Shown here in pieces: positions 1-9,575 of a stretch of DNA of 64,000 bases (positions within the stretch are counted from its first letter, which is position 1; every line of letters begins with the position of its first letter). Made by a program: the position numbers and the translations under genes. The stretch comes from JASHPR01 sp963739645 (lineage in GTDB: Bacteria > Actinomycetota > Actinomycetes > Streptosporangiales > Streptosporangiaceae), in contig CAVUBM010000047.1 in assembly GCA_963739645.1 (NCBI GenBank), positions 1-64,000 of the forward strand, given 5' to 3'. The notes beneath the pieces are model-generated. The model was not told the DNA's origin. It did not search any database and worked only from the letters and a program-made list of their open reading frames with translations.

Positions 1-2242
1 ACTCCGCGCCCTCCTTCCTCGCGGGAAGCGTAACCGCAAAGGTAGAACGCGCTCACGGCGGCGCTCCGCTTCCAGCGTGCGTGTCCTGGCTGTAAGAAGA
101 TCGTCGAGCGAAACCATGCCTAACAATTTGTGCCCGCCGTTACGCTCGACGACCGGAAGACGGGTCAGGCCTGTCGCAGCCATGCGATAAACAACCACGC
201 GCAATGGCGCGTCGGGATAAGCAACTTTGGCGTCCTTCCGGAAGTTCGCTCAGACCACGCTTATCTTTCTGCGCGACTAACTCTTGTAACAGGCGGTGAC
301 TAACCACCCCGACGAGGTTCTTCGTCATCGAGAACTGGATAGAGTCTCTGTCGCCGTGGACTCTGTGGGTCTGTTAGAGCCTTGGCAAGCTCATCGATGG
401 AAGCGTCCCCAGATTGGGAAATCGAATTTGATGCGCCGGCTAGCCTGCTTCCTGCCTGGATTTCGGTTGGACCGTTCGTTCGACCAATTCCGATCTGACG
501 CGCCATCCTGGCTCCCGAACGAACTCTTCCTCTAGCGGCGCAGCCTCGCTGCCATAACTCCCGATCGGCCGAGATAACCGACCGGCTTCTTCGGATCGTC
601 GCGACTCACTACCGGCATACGTCCAACATCCGCGCGCAGCATTCGTGCCGTAGCGTCGTACAGCACTTCGTCGGGATAGGCCACCACAAGATTGGACGAT
701 CCGGATTCCAGCACCGTACTCTTTCCCGAGGGATCGTTTTCAAGGCACGCATGAGGTCGCCACGCGTAATCATCCCGACCAGTTTCTATTGTCGTCCACG
801 ATGAAAACACCTTGATGCTTGGTTACCGATGGATCATGCTGCCGATCCGCTCCGCCAACTCCCACGGTCAGCGTGGCGGAACCGTGTCGAACTCCTTCGA
901 CATGGTCTCGCCGACGGTCACCTGTTGCAGCACGTCAGGCTCGTAGTCCGGTGTGGATGTGCAGCCCGCGCCGCGCCAGCTTCTCCGTCATGATGGAATT
1001 CTTGGCGTAGCGCACGGCGATGGCATCGGCGATCACGGTCACCAGCATCAGCGGCAGCACGGAGTTGTAATCGCGCGTGATCTCGAAGGCGAAGATGATG
1101 AAGGTGAAGGCCGCGCGCGAGGCCGCTCCGAAGACCGCGCCCATGGCCACCAGCGCGAAGGCTCCGGGCGAGAGGCTCGCAGCCGGCCAGAGCTTGTCCA
1201 CGACCATGGCGAAGACCGAGCCCATCGCGGCGCTGGCCATGAACATCGGCGCCAGCAGGCCGCCGGAGGTGCCCGAGCCCAGCGAAATCACCAGCGCCGC
1301 CGACTTGAAGACCATCACCGCGAGCAGCGCGCCCAGCAGCATGCTGGCGTTCAGGATGTCGGAGATGGTGTCGTAGCCGACACCCAGCACGCGCGGAACG
1401 AAGTAGCCGATGATGCCCAGCCCGAGCGCGCCGATCGCCGGCCACCACATGTCGTGGATCGGCAGCTTCTCGAACTGGTCTTCGACCCAGTACAGCGCCT
1501 TGCTGAACCCGAGCGCCGCGACGCCGCAGAGCACTCCGAGCACCAGGTAGAACGGCAGCGCGTGCGGCAGACCGAAATCGAGTGCGCCCACCTGGAACAT
1601 CGGGCCCGGGACCCATGCAGCCGGACGTGGACGCTGGTAGCCAGCGTGCTGGCGATCACCAGCGGAATGAACGAGCGCGACTTGAACTCGAACAGCAGCA
1701 GCTCGATGGCAAGAATCACTCCGGCGATGGGAGTGCTGAAGGTCGCGGCCATGCCCGCCGCCGCTCCGCAGGCCAGCAGCACTTTGCGCTCGGCCGCGGT
1801 CGTGTGCAGCAACTGGCCCGACCAGCGAACCGACCGCGCCGCCGGTCTGAATGATCGGGCCTTCCGCGCCGAACGGTCCGCCGGTACCGATGGCGATCGC
1901 GGCCGAGATCGGTTTCAGGATCGCGACCTTGGGCTCGATGCGGCTGCGGTTGACCAGCACCGCTTCCATGGCTTCGGGAATGCCGTGGCCACGTATCTTG
2001 TCGGAGCCGTAGCGCGCCATGATGCCGACGATGATGCCGCCGATCACCGGCGTGACGATGACCAGCAGTCCGAGATGATTGTTGCGCGCGCTGACAAACG
2101 CGAACGAGAAGCGATGGTAGAAGAAGATGTTGGTGAACAGACCGATGAGGTTGTACAGCAGATAGGCGATTACGCCCGCCACCAGGCCGATGAATGCCGC
2201 CAGCAGCGACACCAAGCCGGTGCGGAATTTCGCTTCCGGCAA
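1..2242 (-). CDS. ClC-type chloride channel with C-terminal CBS modules, frame-disrupted, runs off the left edge
   Basis: ClC proteins move chloride, or exchange Cl-/H+, across the inner membrane. From a TTG at 2242 the protein shows several membrane helices, a GHGIP selectivity-type motif near residues 85-89 and GPFGAEGP near 122-129. The frame is lost at about 1815, regained at about 1610 and lost again at about 935. CBS-like pieces continue in other frames at 810-532, 506-300 and 328-1, giving about two CBS pairs. At least seven frameshifts in 2.2 kb, only modest third-position GC, and motifs I associate with acidobacterial ClC proteins set it apart from its neighbours. The upstream reading frame stays open, so the true start may be earlier. 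The family call is firm. Whether the gene is really broken or only badly sequenced is open. Confidence 0.8.
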
Positions 2243-2324
2243 GACTTGAGTATCCTCATTCTTTCCGTCGGATGGAGAGGATTTACCCCGTCCGTTCCTA
2301 GTGTCTCCGTGTATTCCTGCAAGA

Positions 2325-2510
2325 CTATCCTTTCGGCGGAACCGAAGACTTTCGCCCTGTGTGGGCGCCGTTGCGGGTGCTCTTGGTGAGTTTGCGCAGC
2401 GTCGTCACAAGCGCAGGAATGGCGGATCGCAACTCCTCCCGCGTGTGATAAGTCAGGCCTTCCAACAACCGCTCGCCGCGGGCTGTCAGTTGCACAACGC
2501 ACTTGCCGTT
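2325..2510 (-). pseudogene. C-terminal fragment of an unrecognised protein fused in frame to truncated DppC
   Basis: About 60 codons continue in frame from the truncated dppC but do not resemble any permease. They contain a charged amphipathic stretch (LTARGERLLEGL, then a helix ending ALVTTLRKLTK) reminiscent of the end of a winged-helix regulator. Base composition matches the ClC gene downstream rather than the actinomycete genes upstream. I read it as the 3-prime end of the gene that preceded ClC in its source genome, cut by the junction at about 2511. Confidence 0.45.
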
Positions 2511-2693
2511 CAGCGGCCCGAGGTAGCAGAAAAGCACGAAGAAGATCAGCCCGGCCAGCCCGAGCACGGCCAGCCGGTTCTGGGCGAACTCCCGCATCGC
2601 CAGCCGCCAGCCGCTCTGGACCGGGCCGATCTCACCGCCTTCCGGCGCGGGTGGGAGTCCCGGCGGCGGGAGTTCTGGGGCGATGTTGGTCAC
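2511..2693 (-). pseudogene. Oligopeptide/dipeptide ABC transporter permease DppC, N-terminal 61 codons only
   Basis: An ATG at 2693 opens a Pro-rich cytoplasmic tail, a basic stretch (REFAQNRLAVLG) and the first membrane helix (LIFFVLFCYLGPL), as in DppC/OppC. Homology stops after codon 61, whereas the family usually has about 300 residues with an EAA loop. The gene lies 28 bp downstream of the dppB-like permease, as expected for a dpp operon. The remaining permease and any ATPase genes are absent, so the operon was cut at about 2511 by a chimeric join or an insertion. Confidence 0.7.
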
Positions 2694-2721
2694 AGGGCCT
2701 CGTCTCCTCGATCCCGCGCCA

Positions 2722-3669
2722 TCAGACGAGCCGGATCCGCGGGTCGGCGACCGTGAGCGAAATGTCGGCGATGAAGTTCCCCGCGATGGTCAGGACGGCG
2801 CCCACCAGGGTGTACGCGAGCAGGACCGGGTAATCCGCGGTGCCCAGGCTGTTGTAGAACAGCAGCCCGAGACCGGGGAAGTTGAACACCGCCTCGCAGA
2901 TCAGGTTGCCGGCCAGCAGCGCCGGAATCGACAGGCCAATCAGCGTGATCATGGGCAGGAACGCGTTGCGTACCAGATGCCTGAGCAGTACCAGGCGCTC
3001 CGGCAGCCCCTTGGCCCTGGCCGCCTTGATGTAATCCTGGGCGAGCGTATCGATCGCCGCCGACCGCATGTACCGGGAGAACCCGGCCAGTTCCAGCAAG
3101 GTCAGGCAGACGATCGGGAGCGTCATCGCGCGCCAGTCGAAGATGATCGACCACATCGACGTGGTCTGCGGGCCCTCGAAGCTGAAGATCGGGAAGGTGA
3201 TCGCGAACAGCTGGATCGCGATCAGGTAGAGGAAGAAATCCGGCATCGCGTAGGTCACGAACGCCCCGGTCGTCACGATGCCATCGCCGACCGTGTTCCG
3301 CCGGACCGCCTGGTAGATGCCGAGCGGGATGGCGATCACCACGGAGAGGAAGAGCGTGATGCCGGACAAGTAGGCGCTGCGCATCCAGCGCTCCTGGAAC
3401 AGCGCGGCCACGCTCTGGTTCAGCTTGTACGAGTAGCCGAGGTTGCCGTGCAGCAGCTGGTTGAGGTAGCGCAGGTACTGCACGATCCACGGGTCATCGA
3501 AGCCGTGCTGCTGGTTCCACTGGTTGATGGAGAACTTGTTGGCGTGCGGGCCCAGCACCTGGATGGCCGGGGTGGGGTAGATCACGTGCAGCATCAGGAA
3601 GATGAACACGGACACGCCGAGCAGCACCACGACCGCCGTCAGCGCCCGGCGGATCAGGTAAGCCGTCAC
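2722..3669 (-). CDS. Peptide ABC transporter permease, DppB/OppB family
   Basis: This 315-residue inner-membrane subunit would form the translocation pore of a di/oligopeptide importer with DppC. The sequence shows an N-terminal helix after TAYLIRR, a large extracytoplasmic loop, then about five helices in the BPD_transp_1 region. The EAA-type loop (DTLAQDYIKAARAKGLPERLV) lies near residues 208-228. The start is GTG at 3669. It lies between the substrate-binding protein gene upstream and the dppC fragment downstream on the same strand, so one transcript is likely. Family membership is clear; the transported peptide is not predictable. Confidence 0.9.
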   Translation of the reverse strand: MTAYLIRRALTAVVVLLGVSVFIFLMLHVIYPTPAIQVLGPHANKFSINQWNQQHGFDDPWIVQYLRYLNQLLHGNLGYSYKLNQSVAALFQERWMRSAYLSGITLFLSVVIAIPLGIYQAVRRNTVGDGIVTTGAFVTYAMPDFFLYLIAIQLFAITFPIFSFEGPQTTSMWSIIFDWRAMTLPIVCLTLLELAGFSRYMRSAAIDTLAQDYIKAARAKGLPERLVLLRHLVRNAFLPMITLIGLSIPALLAGNLICEAVFNFPGLGLLFYNSLGTADYPVLLAYTLVGAVLTIAGNFIADISLTVADPRIRLV

Positions 3670-3715
3670 AGCCTGTACCTCTTCTTGGGTGACGCCCTGT
3701 GCGCCCGGTGCCTCA

Positions 3716-5596
3716 TCACTTCGTCAGGTACATCAGCTCCGTGTTCAGCTGGTACTGGGTCATGGCCTTGATCGCGGCCGACTGCCCGGAGATGGTGTTC
3801 TTCCAGACAATGATGATGTCGGAGTTGGGCTGGAACAGGCTCGGCTGCTGCTGGACGATATAGGATGCCTCGGCCTTCACCGCGTCCGGGCTGCCGCCGG
3901 TGACCGACGCGGTGATGAGCTTGTCCGCCTTCGGGTCCTTCCAGAACCCGCCGTTGAACGACCCGCCCGAGGTGAAGATCCCGAACGTGGTCGGGTAGGT
4001 CGCGTTGGTGAAGCCGCCGTAGGCCGCCATCGCCCAGTCGTTGATGGTCTTGGGCGATCCCGGGTCGTCCGCGACGTCGATGACGTGGTTGAAGGTGTCG
4101 GCCTTCAGCACGACCTGGATGCCGACCTTCTTGGCCTGCGACGCCCAGTCGGTCAGCATCTCACCGTTGGTCGCGGGCGAGTTCGCGTAGAGCACGTTGA
4201 ACGTGAGCTTGGTCCCGGCCGGGATCCCGGCGCCGCACTGGCCCGCGCCGGTGCCCGGCTTGGCGCAGGTGGTCTGGCCGCCAGGCACCACCTTCCAGCC
4301 GTGCGACTTCAGCAGGCTGGACGCGGTGCTCACGCTGAACGGGAACGGGTTCTTCAGCGCGTTCTCCGGGGCGTACGGGGACACGGGGACCGCCGGGATC
4401 GGCCCGTAATCCGCGCCGCCCGCGCCGTGGAAGAAGGCCTTGATGTAGCCCTCCTGGTCCTCCAGATGCGCGAGCGCCTCCCGGATGTAGAGCTGGTTGA
4501 TGATGTTGTTGAAGTCCCCGGTCTTGTCGGCGAAGTTGTAGTTCACGTAGGAGAAGCCCCAGTCGGGGTAGCCGAACACGTTGTAACCGGCCCGCTTCAC
4601 CGCGTCCAGCTGCGGGATGTCGGTCGACGGCATGTAGCCGATGTCGACGGCCTTCGACAGCACGGCGTTGAACTCCGCGGTGTCGGAGGTGTAAGGGACG
4701 GCCGACAGGCTCGGGACCTTGCCCGAGGTCGGGCCGCCGTAGGCCGGGTTCGGCGCCATGGCGTACGCGCCGGTGGTGTTGTTGAACGAGGTGAGCTTGT
4801 ACGGCCCGTCCACCACCTGCCACAGCGGGTTGGTCGCGTACGTGCTGGTGGAGCCGGACGCCTTGTTCAGGAAGTCGTAGATCTTCTTCGCGTTGGCCGG
4901 GTTGGTGAAGTCCAGGATCGGCCCGTTCGCCGAGGCCCTGGCCCAGGCGTGCACGGGCATCGGCACGACGAGCTGGAGCATGTCCTGGGTGAACCACAGC
5001 GGGTTGACCGGCTTGTTCAGGTGGAGCACCAGCGTGGTCGCGTTCGGCGTGCTCGGCGCTGACCACCTGGTCGGGCAGGCCGAGGCCGGGGTTGTACTGG
5101 CCCCAGTTGGACCCGCTCTCCTTGACCGCGGCCCGCACCTCGTCGATGAAGAACAGCGCGTCCTTCGAGGTCACCGGCTGGCCGTCGGACCATTTGTAGT
5201 TGGTCTTCATCGTGACCGTGACGGTCTTGTTCCCGTTGGAGTACGTCGGCTGGCTAGGCCAGGCTCATCGACGGCGTCTCGGTCGGCGCGGTGCCGTTGG
5301 TGTACCAGTACAGCGGCCGCCACAGCTCGAACTGGAAGCTGTTGACCGTGTAGCACGGTCAGGTCCGCGCCGGGCACTACGGGGAAGATGTAGGTCGGCG
5401 CGGTGCCGGGCGCCTCGGCCCAGGTGATCGTGCCGGAGTGCGGCGTGCCGCTGGCGGCCGGCACCGAGCCGAATGCCCCCGACGTAGAGGTAACTGATCC
5501 CCCGGAGCTGCCCTTGCTGCTGCAGGCGGCCAAGGCCAGGGCCGCGGTCACGGCGCACACCGCCGCCAGCTTCATCGGCCGAGGTGATCTGATCAT
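3716..5596 (-). CDS. Family 5 extracellular solute-binding lipoprotein of a peptide ABC importer, frameshifted
   Basis: This protein captures the substrate outside the cell and delivers it to the DppB/DppC pore. The N-terminus has a lipoprotein signal (LALAACSSKG lipobox), followed by the SBP_bac_5 fold, with long collinear homology in the 437 codons read from 5029 to 3716. The first third is split by small indels at about 5475, 5355, 5265 and 5045, so no single frame spans it. ATG 5596 is preferred over ATG 5611 because GAGG lies at proper spacing before it. It is probably the first gene of the dpp operon. The indels look like sequencing error, because the protein stays recognisable on both sides. 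Confidence 0.8.
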
Positions 5597-5637
5597 CGGC
5601 TTGCCTCGCATTCTTCCCGTCCGGGGGTGCTGCCGCG

Positions 5638-5665
5638 ATCATAAGCACCGTCATATGGCGAACAA
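5638..5665 (-). promoter_or_regulatory. Candidate sigma-70 promoter for the peptide importer operon
   Basis: On the minus strand a TTGTTC -35 box (5665-5660) and a TATGAT -10 box (5643-5638) are separated by 16 bp. They lie about 40 bp upstream of the solute-binding protein start, in a locally AT-rich patch. Only sequence similarity supports this. Confidence 0.45.
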
Positions 5666-5882
5666 GGGCGAATATTGTCACAGCTTGCCATCGATGTGAA
5701 GGCGGGCTCGGTCGCACGCGACCGGATCCGGGCCGGAACGGTCCGCGGCCGGCCGTGGCCAACACCTCTCGGCAGATCGGGGCGGCGATGGCCTGCGCCC
5801 CGGCCGCCGCCGCACCCTGGTCAGGCACATGCCCACGGCCCCGTTGCCGCCGCTGCCGCATGCCCCGCCCGGCCCCGCGTGT

Positions 5883-5910
5883 TTGTTTGTACTAGGCTCC
5901 TCGTTAAAAT
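5883..5910 (+). promoter_or_regulatory. Candidate promoter for the ferredoxin gene
   Basis: TTGTTT (5883-5888) and TAAAAT (5905-5910) are separated by 16 bp, about 43 bp before the ferredoxin start, in an AT-rich island within GC-rich DNA. The TAGTGAT sequence straddling the -10 end recurs upstream of the second COG2345-type regulator gene (about 40660). Confidence 0.45.
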
Positions 5911-5952
5911 AGTGATGTCCACGGGGACCTTGTGCGGAAGGGGAACGTACGG

Positions 5953-6294
5953 ATGACCTACGTGATCGGCGAGGCATGCGTTGACGTGCTGGACCGGACA
6001 TGCATCGAGGAATGCCCGGTGGATTGCATCTACGAGGGCGAGCGGATGCTCTACATCCACCCGGACGAGTGTGTGGACTGCGGGGCGTGCGAGCCGGTGT
6101 GCCCGGTCGAGGCGATCTACTACGAGGACGACCTGCCGGACGAGTGGAAGGCCTACACCGCCGATAACGCGCGGTTCTTCACCGAGCCGCTGCCCGGCCG
6201 CAGCGAGCCGCTCGGCTCCCCGGGCGGTGCCGCCAAGGTCGGCGTGGTAGGCGCGGATACGCCGATGGTGGCCGCGCTTCCGCCGCAAGAATAG
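5953..6294 (+). CDS. fdxA: Seven-iron ferredoxin (3Fe-4S plus 4Fe-4S)
   Basis: This 113-residue soluble electron carrier has the full cysteine pattern of the Azotobacter FdI/mycobacterial FdxA group. Cys9, Cys17 and Cys50 fit the 3Fe-4S site; Cys21, Cys40, Cys43 and Cys46 fit the 4Fe-4S site; Cys25 is the usual spare. ATG 5953 is chosen over the upstream GTG 5932 because AAGGGG lies just before it and the protein then begins MTYVI as in the family. The acidic C-terminal tail is longer than the minimum. An HTH regulator gene follows after 36 bp and may form an operon with it. The redox partner is unknown. Confidence 0.93.
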   Translation: MTYVIGEACVDVLDRTCIEECPVDCIYEGERMLYIHPDECVDCGACEPVCPVEAIYYEDDLPDEWKAYTADNARFFTEPLPGRSEPLGSPGGAAKVGVVGADTPMVAALPPQE

Positions 6295-6330
6295 TTTCTA
6301 CTATCACGATTTGATGTAACTTTGTCCCCC

Positions 6331-7028
6331 GTGGATGTGAAGGCGCTTCTCGCACCTGACGCCGGTCCGCCGCTCGGACGGACCCGGGCCCGGGTGCTTG
6401 ACCTGCTCCGCGCGGAGGACGGCGCGGTCGGCGTCCGAGAGGTGGCCAACCGGACGGGCCTGCACCCGAACACAGCCCGCTTCCACCTGGACGCGCTGGC
6501 GGACGCAGGCCTAGTCACCAGGGAACCGCAACCCCGGGCCACCCCGGCCGGCCGAGCGTCGCCTACCGGTCGAAGACGAACGGAGACACGGCGGGTCAGC
6601 GGCGCTACCGACTGCTCGCCGAGATGCTCACCGGCCTGATCGCCGGCGTCATGCCCGGCCCGGGCGAGGCGGCCACCGAAGCCGGCCGGCAGTGGGGGCG
6701 CTACCTCACCGAGCAGCCGGCCCCGTACCAGGCGGTGGACGCCGACGAGGCCATCGCCCGGCTGATCGCGACCATGACCGAGATCGGGTTCGCCCCGGAG
6801 GTCGTGCCGGACGGATCGGGCTATCAACTGCGGCTCCGGCAGTGCCCGTTCCGCGAGGTGGCCGAGCACCATCAGGACGTCGTGTGCAAGCTGCACCTCG
6901 GCCTGCTACGGGGCATGCTGGACCAGATGCGGGCGCCGGTGACCGCGGACCAGGTTCAGCCGTTCGCGGAGCCCAGCGTGTGCACCGCGGACCTGGCGGC
7001 CCGGCCAGCCGCCCGCGACGAGCGCTGA
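6331..7028 (+). CDS. COG2345-type HTH regulator with Cys-containing C-terminal domain, one frameshift
   Basis: The N-terminal winged helix (RTRARVLDLLRAEDG, then VREVANRTGLHPNTARFHL) is followed by a second domain ending in CPFREVAEHHQDVVCKLHLG, where paired Cys and His could bind metal or an Fe-S cluster as in SufR-like proteins. The frame changes near 6536 in a run of C; restoring one C joins both halves. GTG 6331 or TTG 6322 could be the start. Its position directly after the ferredoxin gene suggests redox- or iron-linked control of that gene (inference). A second protein of the same type starts at 40675. Confidence 0.75.
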
Positions 7029-7209
7029 CACCCCCGCAGCGGATCCCGCGCTCTGGCAGGCGGCCAGCATGGCCGGCCGCTGCCTTCCCTCCGCCCGGTT
7101 GGCTGGCCGCCAGATTCGTTCGTTATTACGATACTTATAGTAAAAATGATGATCTGCCTCATCCGCCCGGCGGGCCGGACCGCGCGGCCGGGATCACGCG
7201 GGCGCCCGG

Positions 7210-7980
7210 TTAGGCGTCACGCAGCCGGAACAGCAGCCCGCCGGCCAGCAGGGCCAGCGCGGCCCAGACGGCCAGCACACCAAGGCCCGGCCACGGCCCG
7301 ATCGGCAGCCTGCTGACGTTCCTCGTGGCCTGGATGGCGAGCCCGGCATTCACCGGCGCATACCGCTGGAAGCGGCGCTCCCAGTTCGGGTCCAGGATCA
7401 GGCCGCCGATCACAGGGACGATGTAGAGCAGGCCGAGCACGGCCGCGACGGCCGCGCCCGAGTCCCGCAGGGCGGTGGCCAGGCCGAGGCTGAGCAGGGC
7501 GATCAAGACCAGGTAGAGCACCGAGCCCGCCGCGGCGCGCAGCGTCGGCCCGTGGCTCAGGGACAGCGGCAGAACGCCGTGCGCGGCGGTGAAGCCGTTG
7601 CCGGGCAGGATGATCCGGCAGGCCAGCACCGATCCGAGCACGCCGACCGTCCCGGTCACCAGCACCACGCCGGTGACGACGACCGCCTTGGCCGCGAGAA
7701 GGCCTGCTCGCCTGGGCACCGCGGCCAGGCTGACACGGATCATGCCGGTGCCGTATTCACTGCTGATCGCCAGCACCGCCAGGATGGCCACGGCCGCCTG
7801 GCCGAGCAAGATCCCGGTGAGGCTGACCTTGGTCGTGTCTGCGGAGCACGAGGCCGGGCACTTGACGACCTCAGCCGTCACCGTGCTAGCCCCCACCGTC
7901 AGCACGACCGCGGTAAGGAGCAGCCAGCCGGTACCCGCCACGGTGCGCAGCTTCGTCCACTCCGCGTGCAGGGCCCGCAT
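7210..7980 (-). CDS. ABC-2 type transporter permease
   Basis: This protein of about 256 residues begins MRALHAEWTKLRTVAGTGW, a typical start of actinobacterial ABC-2 permeases, followed by six predicted membrane helices. ATG 7980 overlaps the TGA of the upstream permease (TGATG), implying translational coupling. With the permease at 7980-9575 and the ATPase at 9572-10527 it would form a heteromeric exporter in the membrane. The substrate is unknown. Such exporters next to a DesK/LuxR pair often protect against cell-envelope-active compounds (family knowledge, not shown here). Confidence 0.85.
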   Translation of the reverse strand: MRALHAEWTKLRTVAGTGWLLLTAVVLTVGASTVTAEVVKCPASCSADTTKVSLTGILLGQAAVAILAVLAISSEYGTGMIRVSLAAVPRRAGLLAAKAVVVTGVVLVTGTVGVLGSVLACRIILPGNGFTAAHGVLPLSLSHGPTLRAAAGSVLYLVLIALLSLGLATALRDSGAAVAAVLGLLYIVPVIGGLILDPNWERRFQRYAPVNAGLAIQATRNVSRLPIGPWPGLGVLAVWAALALLAGGLLFRLRDA

Positions 7981-9575
7981 CACACGTCCCTGCGCCGCAA
8001 CAGGATTATGGCCCCGCCGAGCGCGACGGCAGCCCAGGCGCACAGCACGCCGAAACCGGCCCACGGCGCCAGCGGATAGCAGCCGTTGTAGGGCAGGCAG
8101 GCGAAATTCACCTGAGCGTAGTGCGGATTGCCCTGCTGGAGCCCGAACGCGGCGGCCGGGGTGAGCCGCAGCAGCCACTGCGCGGGCGCCTGGGGCAGCA
8201 CGGTCGCCAGGATCAGCGGCAGGACGAGAAGCACGACGGCGGCGGTGATGGCTCCCGCGCTGCGCCGCAGCGCGGCGCCGGCGGCCAGGGCGAGAACAGC
8301 GGCCACCGCGATCAGCGCGGCCGTGCCCACCACCATCTGCACGGCAGGCCCGCTGAGCAGCGACCTGACCGGGTACATCGAGACCGGCCAGCCCCCCGAG
8401 CGCAGCTTCTGCTCGGCGAGGGGAAACGCGACGGCGGTGCCGACCAGGCCGGCGGCGAACGTGACCGACCCGATCACAATGGCCTTCGCGGCCAGCACCC
8501 GGCCGCGCCGCGGGCTCGCCGCGAAGGTCGTGCGGATCAGGCCCCGCCGGAATTCGGCGGTGATGAACAGCGCCCCGAGCGCGATCGCCGCGAGCAGACC
8601 GATCAGCGAGGCCTTGAGGGTGACCCCGATAGGGTCGACGATCGGGATGTACGGCGCGATGTCACCGGAACCGGCCACGGTGAACGTGCCCCCGCGCTCA
8701 TGGGCGCCTCCGGCCACGGCCGGGCGTTTCTGGCAGGGTCCTGGCTGGCAGTACGAATGAACCGGCGGGCCGCTCCCCGTGTTCTCGTTCCCGCCCACCT
8801 GCTGGCTGCTCCACGTGCGGCCCGGCCAGTCGCCCTGACGGCTGACGTGGTCGAAGCGGGCGGTCGCGTCGGTGCTGAGGATGTCGCCGTTGTTGCTGGC
8901 GAACGTCTGCCGTGTCTCGTCGTCCGGCGGGGACGCCACGAAGAGCCCGGCCTGCACCGTGGCCGGCAGCCCGGCGAGACGGGCGGTGCCGATCTCGGTC
9001 CAGTGGCGGCCGTCGGCCGAGTCATAGCCGGTGACCGTGGTTCCGGACCGGGTCAGCCGCAGCCAGCGGGGCGATGCCGCGGTGACCGCGCCGGGCAGGC
9101 CCGCGGTGTCGTGGGTGTAGTCGTACTGCATCCGCACCCCGTGGCCGGGCGTGGCCATCACCGCCGCGTAGGCCGATCCGGGCTTCGTGCCTGCGGTGAT
9201 GATGATCCCCGCCTTGGCCCAGGGCTGGGATACATGCACGGCCTGGAGGCCCGGCTGCGCTTCCGTGCCGGCCAGCGAGGCCACCCGGACGGTGATGCTG
9301 CCGTTCCCGGTCAGCGGCTGGTGCACGAACTCGAAGTTGTCCGTGACCGCCTCGCCACCCGGGCCGGTGGCCACCGTCGGCAGGGAGTTGTTGTTCCGCG
9401 CGGTACCCGCGAGGGCCGCAATGGCGAGCGCGGTCAGCAGCGCCGCAGCCACCGCCGCGAGGACCCAGCCGCGAACGGTCCGGAACTTGGTCCACTCGGC
9501 GCGCAGCAACTGCGCGAACCCGTCGCGTCCCGGCCGCTGGCCGGACCGGTACGGCGTCACGGTGCCCGTGCTCAT
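7980..9575 (-). CDS. ABC-2 permease with a large inserted extracytoplasmic beta-rich domain
   Basis: The protein has about 531 residues, roughly twice the family norm. After the start (QLLRAEWTKFRTVRGW) and a first helix, about 190 residues form a soluble segment with alternating hydrophobic strands and motifs such as SPRWLRLTRSGTTVTGY and DGRHWTEIG. These resemble DUF1349/concanavalin-like lectin folds. Six helices follow, as in its partner permease. ATG 9575 overlaps the ATPase stop codon. The inserted domain would face outside and may sense or bind a polymer or glycan (inference). Confidence 0.8.
   Translation of the reverse strand: MSTGTVTPYRSGQRPGRDGFAQLLRAEWTKFRTVRGWVLAAVAAALLTALAIAALAGTARNNNSLPTVATGPGGEAVTDNFEFVHQPLTGNGSITVRVASLAGTEAQPGLQAVHVSQPWAKAGIIITAGTKPGSAYAAVMATPGHGVRMQYDYTHDTAGLPGAVTAASPRWLRLTRSGTTVTGYDSADGRHWTEIGTARLAGLPATVQAGLFVASPPDDETRQTFASNNGDILSTDATARFDHVSRQGDWPGRTWSSQQVGGNENTGSGPPVHSYCQPGPCQKRPAVAGGAHERGGTFTVAGSGDIAPYIPIVDPIGVTLKASLIGLLAAIALGALFITAEFRRGLIRTTFAASPRRGRVLAAKAIVIGSVTFAAGLVGTAVAFPLAEQKLRSGGWPVSMYPVRSLLSGPAVQMVVGTAALIAVAAVLALAAGAALRRSAGAITAAVVLLVLPLILATVLPQAPAQWLLRLTPAAAFGLQQGNPHYAQVNFACLPYNGCYPLAPWAGFGVLCAWAAVALGGAIILLRRRDV

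Larger units (their letters stand above)
5597..5952. other. Divergent intergenic region between the peptide importer and ferredoxin genes
   Basis: No convincing gene lies here. Both flanking genes read outward and each has a sigma-70-like promoter candidate (separate entries). The middle part, 5700-5880, is GC-rich and shows no recognisable motif. Confidence 0.5.

Noticed and set aside
2683..5062. Plus-strand open frames opposite dppB and the solute-binding protein
   Set aside because: Antisense shadows with no homology; the minus-strand products are clear.
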